Source: Rhodobiaceae bacterium
GTDB lineage: Bacteria > Pseudomonadota > Alphaproteobacteria > Parvibaculales > Parvibaculaceae
Direction of reading: 5' to 3'
DNA length: 64,000 nt
NCBI GenBank assembly: GCA_002715765.1
Contig: PAZY01000019.1
Location: 77,289-141,288 of the forward strand
Below are positions 57,763-64,000 of the stretch, in pieces. Position 1 is the stretch's first letter; the number at the start of each line of letters is the position of its first letter. The position numbers and the translations under genes were made by a program. The notes below the pieces were generated by a model. That model did not search any database and was not told the origin of the DNA. It saw nothing but the letters and a program-made list of their open reading frames with translations.

Positions 57763-59043
57763 ATGAAAAATTCTGCACTTCTTGCTGCATTTGAGAATGC
57801 AATCTTGTTATTAGGCAAGGCAATTGCACTTCTGCTCTTTGCATGGTTGCTCGGCCCAGCGGCGCAGGGTTCATATACGCTATTTTTGGCGACCTTTGCG
57901 CTCGTCACGACAATGTGTGTTCTGGGTCTGGATACATCCAACAATTTCTGGCAAGCGCGTGCCCGTGCACCTGGCAGAAGTCAGGCCCTTCTGGGAAACT
58001 CGCTACTGCTCACCTTACCTTTCAGCGCGCTGGGTGTTGGCGGCTTGATGGGCTTGTGGCACCAAACAAGTATATTGAGTGAACTCTCCCCTCCTCTCTA
58101 CGGCCTGCTGCTCCTCGCCATTCCACTGGGTACCCTTGCCCTGGTCTCAGGAGCATTGCTCTATGGGCACAATTGTTTCGGCCATCGACTGGCGGGCACC
58201 TTCGTGCACATGTTTGTGTTTGTCGCCGGTTTGGTGTGGGAAGGACTAAGGGGCAAGATCAGCGTCGAAAGCGGGATGGCAGCCTGGACAATCGGACTGG
58301 CCTTGTGTGCCGGATACTGGACACTGATATCCTGGCGGCGCGCCGACTATCGCGTCTTTGTCCACCGGATAACCCTGAACCGGCAAGTCGGATACGCATG
58401 GCGCTCCTACCCTTATTTCATGATGAGTGCCGCCAATTTTCGGCTCGATAACTTCATCCTTGCCAACTACTGGGGCTTGGCCACATTGGGTGTCTATTCC
58501 GTTGCCGTGGCGGCTGTGGAGATTTTCCTCTACCTGCCACGATCGCTGGTCAACGCCACCCTTACTCACCAGGCCAGCCATCGGACTCCTTCCGCCGCGC
58601 GGGTCTTGCGTCCACTAAGCTCGCTCCTTCTGGCTATGCTTCCGATTGCGCTCAGCGCGCCCCCCATCGCGATTTTGGTCATTTTCGATGCTGAGTTTCA
58701 CCCGGCAATATTGGCCTCTCTTCTTCTCATCCCCGGCATTTATGCCATGGCGATTGGTGCTGTCGGTTCTTTCTACCTGTTCTCTCAAAACCGATCGACG
58801 GACGCATCCATTGCCGCGGCGCTGGCAACAGGTACAACGCTCATCACCTGCTTTATCCTGATCCCTCCCTTTGGACTTACAGGAGCGGCGCTCGCGACAA
58901 GTGTTTCCTACATGTCCTTCTGCCTCTATGTTCTCAAAGCCATTTCAAGGTATGAGAAAGTCCCACTCCTTTCATCAATCCGCCCTGACTGGTCTATTCT
59001 CAAGCGTCTGCGCGACCAGGTCCTGCGCAGACATTCCATCTAG
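57763..59043 (+). CDS. Wzx-like polysaccharide flippase
   Basis: This 426-residue protein has 12 or so hydrophobic helices and the general pattern of MATE/Wzx polysaccharide flippases: FAWLLGPAAQGSYTLFLATFAL at the N terminus, FRLDNFILANYWGLATLGVYSVA in the middle and PPFGLTGAALATSVSYMSFCL at the end. Such proteins turn undecaprenyl-linked sugars across the inner membrane. The frame opens at ATG 57721, and neither start has a good ribosome binding site; ATG 57763 is preferred because it lies right at the first helix. It is followed 9 bp later by asnB copy 4. Confidence 0.8.
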   Translation: MKNSALLAAFENAILLLGKAIALLLFAWLLGPAAQGSYTLFLATFALVTTMCVLGLDTSNNFWQARARAPGRSQALLGNSLLLTLPFSALGVGGLMGLWHQTSILSELSPPLYGLLLLAIPLGTLALVSGALLYGHNCFGHRLAGTFVHMFVFVAGLVWEGLRGKISVESGMAAWTIGLALCAGYWTLISWRRADYRVFVHRITLNRQVGYAWRSYPYFMMSAANFRLDNFILANYWGLATLGVYSVAVAAVEIFLYLPRSLVNATLTHQASHRTPSAARVLRPLSSLLLAMLPIALSAPPIAILVIFDAEFHPAILASLLLIPGIYAMAIGAVGSFYLFSQNRSTDASIAAALATGTTLITCFILIPPFGLTGAALATSVSYMSFCLYVLKAISRYEKVPLLSSIRPDWSILKRLRDQVLRRHSI

Positions 59044-59052
59044 AGGTACATC

Positions 59053-60954
59053 ATGTGCGGCATAGCGGGCATTCTTGCGTCAAAACCGGCATCGTTGAGC
59101 ATGATCGGCCCGATGACCCGGGCACAAGCCCATCGAGGCCCGGATGGTGAGGGCTTTGCTTTCATTGGTCCTGATGGTCATGCGCATATATCCACGCAAG
59201 CAGACCATGCTCACCCATCGCAAATCGCTCTGGGGCACCGGCGGCTTGCCATTCTGGATACAAGCGATGCCGGCCTTCAGCCCATGGCCAGTGCAGATGG
59301 TGATCACGTCATCTGCTACAATGGCGAAGTTTACAATTACATTGAACTGCGCGATGAGCTGTCCGCCCTTGGCCATATCTTCCGCACCGGAACAGACACG
59401 GAAGTTGTCCTGGCGGCTTACCGCGAATGGAATGTAGATGCCTTTGCCCGCTTTAATGGTATGTGGGCGCTTGCAATATGGGACCGGTGCCGACAGGTGC
59501 TCGTTCTTTCCCGGGACCGGTTCGGTGTGAAGCCATTACATGTCGCACACGAAAATGGCGCTCTGCTCTTCTCCTCCGAGATCAAAGGGTTGCTGGCGGC
59601 CGGTGCTCGGCGGACACTCAACCGCGCCCGCGCGGCTGACTTTCTGCGATGGGGTATTGTCAATCATACGCACGAAACCTTTTACGACAGTATCAACGCT
59701 TTCCCGCCGGGGCATTATGCGGTTATACGGCCCTCTGAACCTCATACGGTAACACCCGTTGCTTTCTGGCAGCCGCCCAGCGAAGCAAAACTTGCCTCAC
59801 GTCAAATTTCCTCACATGAAGCCGAGGCTGAATTTCGACGCTTGTTTGACTCTTCTGTTTCATTGCGGCTGAGATCGGATGTACCTGTGGGCGCCTGCCT
59901 GTCCGGTGGGCTCGACAGCTCATCGATCGTATGCCATGCATCCCGCCTTCTTCCCTCGGGGCATCGACTTGCCACGTTTACATCTGCATCCGACAATCCG
60001 GCTTTCGATGAACGCACGTGGTCGGATCTTGTTAATGAGCAATGTCAGGCGGAGCCGCATACAGTTATTCCAACGGCCGATGGCTTTTCCAACGATTTTG
60101 ATGCGTTGCTCCAAACGCAGGATGAACCGTTCCCATCTGCCAGTATTTACGCACAATACCTGCTCATGCGCTCCGCTCACGAGGCTCATATTCCTGTCTT
60201 GCTGGATGGTCAGGGAGCGGACGAAGCCTTGTGCGGGTATCGCAAATACATCGTCTATAGCCTTATGGAAGCCTACCAGAATGCAAACTGGCTCAACCTG
60301 CTTGCCGGTTTGGGCTGGTGGGTTGCACAAGGCGACAAGGGACTCCTCAATCTCTCCGAGGGCGTTCGCTACCTTCCCGCTTTTCTTCGCGGAGGCCAGG
60401 CAGACCCCATGGCGAGGATGGTTGCCCCCCGCTTCAAGGAGGAGTGGGATGCCAGTCAGCCAGCCAGCAAGTTGACAACCTACCGGTCGAGTGAGCGCCA
60501 GATAGATGATATACTGCGTTTCAGCGTTCCACCGCTCTTGCGATACGAAGACCGCAATTCGATGGCATGGAGCATCGAAAGTCGTGTCCCATTTCTCGAC
60601 TATCGGCTTGTTGAGTTCCTGCTGGAACTTCCCACATCACTGAAGATCAACAGATCACAGACAAAAGCTCTGATGCGGCGGGCCCTACGGGGTGATGTCC
60701 CGGACAAAATTCTGGACCGTCGCGACAAAATGGGATTTGTCACCCCTCAACATTCATGGATGCAAGGCCCGTTGAAAGACAGGTTTCGCCACGCCTTTCT
60801 GTCTGACACATTTTCAATCGGCGAATTGATATCCGGCACAAAGGCATCGGACCTGTTGAGTGCTGAAGGATATTGGGCAGGTGTTTCCATGAACGCGGCA
60901 TTTCGCATCTTCACACTTAATCGCTGGGTCCAGCTGAATTCTGTTACGCTGTAA
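59053..60954 (+). CDS. asnB: Asparagine-synthase-type amidotransferase, copy 4
   Basis: This 633-residue AsnB-type enzyme starts MCGIAG with Cys2, then HRGPDGEGFA, NGEVYNYIEL and the PP-loop SGGLDSS, and LLDGQGADEALCGY. It is closest to copy 1 and shares its QDEPFPSASIYAQ stretch. It lies directly after the flippase gene and is probably co-transcribed with it. Its amide acceptor is not known; together the four copies suggest several different uronic acids, or different acceptors such as the chain end. Confidence 0.88.
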   Translation: MCGIAGILASKPASLSMIGPMTRAQAHRGPDGEGFAFIGPDGHAHISTQADHAHPSQIALGHRRLAILDTSDAGLQPMASADGDHVICYNGEVYNYIELRDELSALGHIFRTGTDTEVVLAAYREWNVDAFARFNGMWALAIWDRCRQVLVLSRDRFGVKPLHVAHENGALLFSSEIKGLLAAGARRTLNRARAADFLRWGIVNHTHETFYDSINAFPPGHYAVIRPSEPHTVTPVAFWQPPSEAKLASRQISSHEAEAEFRRLFDSSVSLRLRSDVPVGACLSGGLDSSSIVCHASRLLPSGHRLATFTSASDNPAFDERTWSDLVNEQCQAEPHTVIPTADGFSNDFDALLQTQDEPFPSASIYAQYLLMRSAHEAHIPVLLDGQGADEALCGYRKYIVYSLMEAYQNANWLNLLAGLGWWVAQGDKGLLNLSEGVRYLPAFLRGGQADPMARMVAPRFKEEWDASQPASKLTTYRSSERQIDDILRFSVPPLLRYEDRNSMAWSIESRVPFLDYRLVEFLLELPTSLKINRSQTKALMRRALRGDVPDKILDRRDKMGFVTPQHSWMQGPLKDRFRHAFLSDTFSIGELISGTKASDLLSAEGYWAGVSMNAAFRIFTLNRWVQLNSVTL

Positions 60955-61003
60955 CCTGATCGTCGGGCGAGAGTGCCCCGACGAGTATGGAAGAGGATAT
61001 CCA

Positions 61004-61414
61004 ATGCATTTAGAGCTTCCCCTCACAAGCCTTGTGACCATCAGCACATTGCTGATCTATTTCTGGATGGCGCGGCAAGTTGGCGTCGCCCGTGGCAAAT
61101 ATGAGGTGCCCGCTCCCCGCACTGACGGGCCCGAGGCTTTTCTGCGTGTTCAACGCGTCCATGGCAATACGATGGAAGGGCTTTTGCTTTTTCTACCGGC
61201 GCTCTGGATTTTTGCCTTTGCTTATGGCGACGTTGCTGCGGCAGCCATTGGCCTCTTTTATCCCGTCGGGCGCATTATCTTCGCCCGAGGCTATTATCAA
61301 GCTGCCGACAAGCGGGGACGCGGCTTCATGATCGGGCTGGTAGCCACCGGCATACTTCTTCTGGGGGACCTTGTCGCGGCATTGGCGTCGATCGCCGATA
61401 TTTATCTGTCGTGA
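61004..61414 (+). CDS. MAPEG-family membrane protein
   Basis: This 136-residue protein has four hydrophobic helices and the MAPEG signature around RVQRVHGNTMEGLLLFLPAL and YPVGRIIFARGYYQAADKRGRGF. Family members are glutathione-dependent membrane enzymes in detoxification or eicosanoid metabolism; bacterial ones are often of unknown substrate. The start is ATG 61004, with GGAAGAGGA upstream. It lies 49 bp after asnB copy 4 but is not evidently part of the polysaccharide island; it probably marks the island's right edge. Confidence 0.87.
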   Translation: MHLELPLTSLVTISTLLIYFWMARQVGVARGKYEVPAPRTDGPEAFLRVQRVHGNTMEGLLLFLPALWIFAFAYGDVAAAAIGLFYPVGRIIFARGYYQAADKRGRGFMIGLVATGILLLGDLVAALASIADIYLS

Positions 61415-61441
61415 CACTTGCAGATTGATAGCGCGCAAAAG

Positions 61442-61516
61442 TGGCTGGGGCGGCAGGATTCGAACCTGCGAATGCCGATACCAAAAACCGGTGCCTTACC
61501 ACTTGGCGACGCCCCA
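61442..61516 (-). tRNA. tRNA-Gln (UUG)
   Basis: On the minus strand the 75-nt sequence folds as a complete tRNA: acceptor stem TGGGGCG/CGCCCCA, D arm GCC...GGC, anticodon stem CCGGT/ATCGG (one G-U pair) with loop TTTTGGT, T loop TTCGAAT and an encoded CCA end. The anticodon is TTG, which reads glutamine CAA. Confidence 0.95.
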
Positions 61517-61875
61517 ACAGCAGCAGCTTTGTGCCGCGCGGACACAGCACATAACTCGAAGTCCCCGCATATGCAATATTTATAGAGCAAATCGGCCACA
61601 TTTTAGTCGCCCGCCCATCTATTTTCCGGCTTGCGCCTTGCTCGGCGCACAGGAGAACGCCGAAAGCCCGGCCATTTCTACTGCCTGCCGGCGATTCGGC
61701 TCCACAGACCACTTCACCTTATCCCGACGTTAACCCCTGTTTGTCATGCTCCCTTCAGGCAACAGCCTGAGAAGAGTCTGACAGTAGAGTCCGGGCCAGT
61801 TTCCGAGGAACCGGCCTTTCGTGCGTTCCATCCCCTCATGCACGGGGAGAATAGAGCGCGGGTCTGGAGAGTAGA
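61517..61875. other. Intergenic region after tRNA-Gln, no gene recognised
   Basis: These 359 bases lie between tRNA-Gln and the alpha/beta hydrolase. I see no coding pattern, tRNA or RNA motif. The tRNA's promoter should lie in the left part, upstream of 61516 on the minus strand. The hydrolase's ribosome binding site GGAGAG is at the right end. Confidence 0.4.
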
Positions 61876-62742
61876 ATGGCCGCGTATTTATTAATCCATG
61901 GTGCTTGGCACGATGAAAGATGCTGGGATCGTCTGACCCCTCATCTTGCTGCCACAGGTCACCATGTACATACGCTGACGCTCCCCGGACACTGGCACAA
62001 ATCCCGTTTCTCCTACCAAATTTCGCTTCGAAGCTATGCGCAGGCCGTGTGTGACGCTGCAGCGCAGATTGCCGAACCCGTCATTCTTGTCGGTCATTCC
62101 ATGGGTGGCATGGTGATTTCCGCTGCCGCGCAGGCGAAACCACACCTTTTCCAACATCTGGTTTATCTGACGGGCTATGTCCCACCGCTCTATCGCCCCA
62201 CGCACTTGAGAAACCTGGTTCTGGAAGACAAGGGAACAGAATTGTGGCGCGGCGTCTGGACGGACTGGTTGCGTTTTCGTATTCACCTGCACCCGGAGCA
62301 CACCATGGATCTGTTTTATCATGATTGCCCGGAAGAGGTTGCCACACTTGCCCAGTCACGACTGTGCTCGCAGGCGGGCCGCCCCCTGGTTGATCTGATC
62401 TGGGCAACATCCAAAGGACTGGGCGCCGTACCCAAGACCTATATTGAATGTCTGCGCGACAAGGTCATCTCCATCGGCCATCAGCGTAAAATGCAAACGC
62501 ATGCCGAGTTCTCGCGCGTGATGACCCTCGACAGCTCTCACTCTCCCTTTCTCTCCCAAGCGGAACAGACAGCCGCCTATCTCTATGAAATTGCACGGGC
62601 GGACCCTGTTCTCGCACTGGAAAAAGATACGGGCACACAAGCACCCAGCCTCGGAAAAAACGCGCCACACACCCTCTTGCAGTTGCAAAAACGGAGCGCT
62701 ATAACCCCGCCCCAGCAGTCGGAGTGTAGCGCAGCCTGGTAG
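61876..62742 (+). CDS. Alpha/beta hydrolase
   Basis: This 288-residue protein has the alpha/beta hydrolase fold: [13 protein letters not shown] (oxyanion hole HG), the nucleophile elbow VGHSMGGMV with catalytic Ser, and a late His in LDSSHSPF. The salicylate esterase/MeNE-like subgroup is suggested by [13 protein letters not shown] at the start, but the substrate is unknown. ATG 61876 has GGAGAG upstream. Unusually, the last 23 bp, including the stop TAG, lie inside tRNA-Pro, so the C-terminal residues ECSAAW are read from tRNA sequence. Confidence 0.86.
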   Translation: MAAYLLIHGAWHDERCWDRLTPHLAATGHHVHTLTLPGHWHKSRFSYQISLRSYAQAVCDAAAQIAEPVILVGHSMGGMVISAAAQAKPHLFQHLVYLTGYVPPLYRPTHLRNLVLEDKGTELWRGVWTDWLRFRIHLHPEHTMDLFYHDCPEEVATLAQSRLCSQAGRPLVDLIWATSKGLGAVPKTYIECLRDKVISIGHQRKMQTHAEFSRVMTLDSSHSPFLSQAEQTAAYLYEIARADPVLALEKDTGTQAPSLGKNAPHTLLQLQKRSAITPPQQSECSAAW

Positions 62743-62796
62743 CGCACCTCGTTCGGGACGAGGGGGTCGGTGGTTCGAATCCACTCACTCCGACCA
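62720..62796 (+). tRNA. tRNA-Pro (CGG)
   Basis: The 77-nt sequence folds fully: acceptor stem CGGAGTG/CACTCCG, D arm GCGC...GCGC, anticodon stem CCTCG/CGAGG with loop TTCGGGA, T arm GGTGG/CCACT with TTCGAAT, and encoded CCA. The anticodon CGG reads proline CCG. Its 5' 23 bases overlap the 3' end of the hydrolase gene. Confidence 0.95.
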
Positions 62797-62974
62797 ATTT
62801 ACGGCTTTTTCCCAACATCCTGGAAAACAGACCTGTTTATTGACGGTCTTGTGTCTTTCGTGAGCCTTGAGCCCGATCCAGCGCCCGCATTGGCGACAGA
62901 TTGCAAAGCCGCGACAACGACACAGCGAAGAGAGGCCCTCATTTGAGCGGTCTGCTTTTTCTCACAATCGTCAG

Positions 62975-62988
62975 TTGATCCACGTCAA
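62975..62988 (+). promoter_or_regulatory. FNR/FixK-type box with nearby -10
   Basis: TTGAT-CCAC-GTCAA at 62975-62988 is a perfect FNR/Anr/FixK consensus. A -10-like TTAATA lies at 63013-63018, which would place the box at about -42 to -45 from the start of transcription, the usual position for activation. No plus-strand gene follows within range, only a hairpin terminator, so it may drive a small RNA. Confidence 0.6.
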
Positions 62989-63024
62989 GGCACAAACATG
63001 ACGGAGGCGTCATTAATAATACCC

Positions 63025-63137
63025 GGAAGGCCAGCTGCAGATACGGCCTTGCCGGAATGACTGCCAGGGTGGGACGAGTCCTCCAGCTCTCTCACCTGAT
63101 CAGGGCGCTTCTTCCTCACGAAGGAGCGCCCCTTTTC
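63025..63137 (+). ncRNA. Possible FNR/FixK-controlled small RNA
   Basis: This is a candidate transcript of roughly 110 nt, bounded by the FNR-type box/-10 on the left and the terminator at 63103-63136 on the right. It contains the perfect palindrome CCTGATCAGG at 63097-63104 next to the terminator stem. No convincing start codon with ribosome binding site lies within it. Existence of the RNA is an inference from the promoter-terminator spacing. Confidence 0.35.
63103..63136 (+). terminator. Plus-strand rho-independent terminator
   Basis: A 12-bp stem with one G-U pair, GGGCGCTTCTTC (63103-63114) and GAAGGAGCGCCC (63120-63131), is followed by CTTTT. The T-run is on the plus strand only, so it is oriented to end a plus-strand transcript, not the convergent enoyl-CoA hydratase gene. 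Confidence 0.7.
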
Positions 63138-63163
63138 CACCCACTCCCTGATGAGGGAGGCGG

Positions 63164-64000
63164 TCAGCGCCCTGTGAAACGGGCGGCACGTTTCTCGACG
63201 AAATGGGCCACGCCTTCTTTGAAGTCATCGCTTGCGAAACTCTTCTGCATTTCAGCATCAGCCATAGAGGTGGAGTTATTGAAGTCCTGAAACAGGGATT
63301 TATAGACTTGGCGCTTCATAATCGTCATCGAACGCGGGCTCACCATTTGAGCCATATGTCTGGCGTAGGCCGCCACCTCGCCCATCAGTTCATTGCCGGA
63401 ATAAGCCCGGTTTACAAGTCCCATGCGGGCGGCTTCCTCTCCGGTGAACTTACGCGCGGACATCAGCAGATCAAGCGCATTGGCGGAACCGATCAGGCGG
63501 GGCAACAACCAGGCAATGCCATGCTCGGCAATCAGGCCACGGCTGGCGAAGGCGGTTGTGAACTTCGCGGTATCGCTGGCAAAGCGCATGTCGCAGAACA
63601 TGGTCATAACAAGGCCGATCCCGGCAACAGGCCCGTTGATAGCGGCCAATATCGGCTTCGGGCACTCAAACATATACCCAAAACGTCCCTCGAAATGCTC
63701 CATCACCGAGGGGCCGTTTTCATTGTCGAAAGAGACCTCAGCCTCCTCGCCGGGCTCCACAATTCGTTTGCGACCATCCCCTTTGGCATCAATTTTCTGG
63801 AGCCCCCCCATATCCGCACCTGCGCAGAACCCCCGACCCGCACCAGTAATCACGATTACGCGAACCTCTTCATCCCCGGCGGCTTCGCTGATCGCGCGAC
63901 GCATCTCATTTTCCATCGTTGCCGTCCAGGCGTTCAGCCGGTCCGGCCGGTTGAGTGTGATTGTGCCAACCCCGTCTGCCGCACTGTAGAGAATTTCGTC
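63164..64000 (-). CDS. Enoyl-CoA hydratase/isomerase family protein (5' end cut by window)
   Basis: The minus-strand frame is open from the right window edge to 63164, 278 residues without the start. It begins DEILYSAADGVGTITLNRPDRLNAW, the usual N terminus of crotonase-family enzymes, so few residues are missing. Oxyanion-hole regions are TGAGRGFCAGADM and NGPVAGIGLVMTMFCDMRFAS, and the segment GLIAEHGIAWLLPRLIG carries the likely catalytic Glu. Family members hydrate enoyl-CoA in fatty acid or amino acid breakdown. The subfamily (PaaG-like or other) is not resolved. Convergent with the possible small RNA unit. Confidence 0.9.
   Translation of the reverse strand, partial: DEILYSAADGVGTITLNRPDRLNAWTATMENEMRRAISEAAGDEEVRVIVITGAGRGFCAGADMGGLQKIDAKGDGRKRIVEPGEEAEVSFDNENGPSVMEHFEGRFGYMFECPKPILAAINGPVAGIGLVMTMFCDMRFASDTAKFTTAFASRGLIAEHGIAWLLPRLIGSANALDLLMSARKFTGEEAARMGLVNRAYSGNELMGEVAAYARHMAQMVSPRSMTIMKRQVYKSLFQDFNNSTSMADAEMQKSFASDDFKEGVAHFVEKRAARFTGR

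Noticed and set aside
62999..63061. A 20-codon open frame after the FNR-type box
   Set aside because: Its ATG lies upstream of the predicted transcription start, and the residues show no protein-like pattern.
63057..63290. Plus-strand open frame of 77 codons
   Set aside because: It runs through a strong terminator and into the antisense of the enoyl-CoA hydratase gene.

Overview
The window comes from a Gram-negative bacterium, most likely an alphaproteobacterium. This is inferred from the moderately high G+C, the mixture of nitronate monooxygenases, glutaryl-CoA dehydrogenase, FNR/FixK-type signals and a globin-coupled diguanylate cyclase, and gene families typical of that class. The genus cannot be settled from the sequence. 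Both ends are cut inside genes: a TauD-type dioxygenase on the left and an enoyl-CoA hydratase on the right.

Layout. Positions 1-16.4 kb hold housekeeping and catabolic genes: a TauD/TfdA dioxygenase divergent from an AraC-type regulator, two nitronate monooxygenases around a LysR regulator, a fatty acid desaturase, a membrane diguanylate cyclase and a divergent globin-coupled diguanylate cyclase, gcdH overlapping a ComB-family gene, and a heterodimeric ABC exporter. Positions 16.4-61 kb are one very large surface-polysaccharide (O-antigen) island, split into alternating operons on both strands. Positions 61-64 kb hold a MAPEG protein, tRNA-Gln, an alpha/beta hydrolase whose 3' end runs into tRNA-Pro, a possible FNR-controlled small RNA, and an enoyl-CoA hydratase.

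How the island works. wbpA, a fused wbpB-wbpD, wbpE and wbpI (49.5-54.9 kb) form a complete route from UDP-GlcNAc to a UDP-2,3-diacetamido-2,3-dideoxyuronic acid. Three tandem short-chain epimerases (46.5-49.5 kb) closely resemble Bordetella WbmH, WbmG and WbmF, which belong to the O-antigen locus that makes 2,3-diacetamido-galacturonamide; the WbmG homologue carries an in-frame amber codon. Four separate asparagine-synthase-type amidotransferases are scattered through the island and probably convert uronic acids to uronamides. A NodB-type deacetylase/formyltransferase pair occurs twice, once as adjacent overlapping genes (37.2-38.8 kb) and once as a single fused protein (40.5-41.9 kb), which suggests exchange of N-acyl groups, probably acetyl for formyl, on amino sugars. 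PglC/PglD/PglE homologues beside gmd point to a second, 4-amino-6-deoxy sugar. Export genes are redundant: a Wzm/Wzt ABC pair, a Wzx-like flippase, and a WaaL/Wzy-type ligase.

The most unusual items are the four AsnB paralogues with the fused formyltransferase-deacetylase, the amber-interrupted wbmG, an SDR protein that has lost its catalytic tyrosine, and the FNR-box/hairpin unit near 63.0 kb. No transposase, integrase, CRISPR array or rRNA was found.
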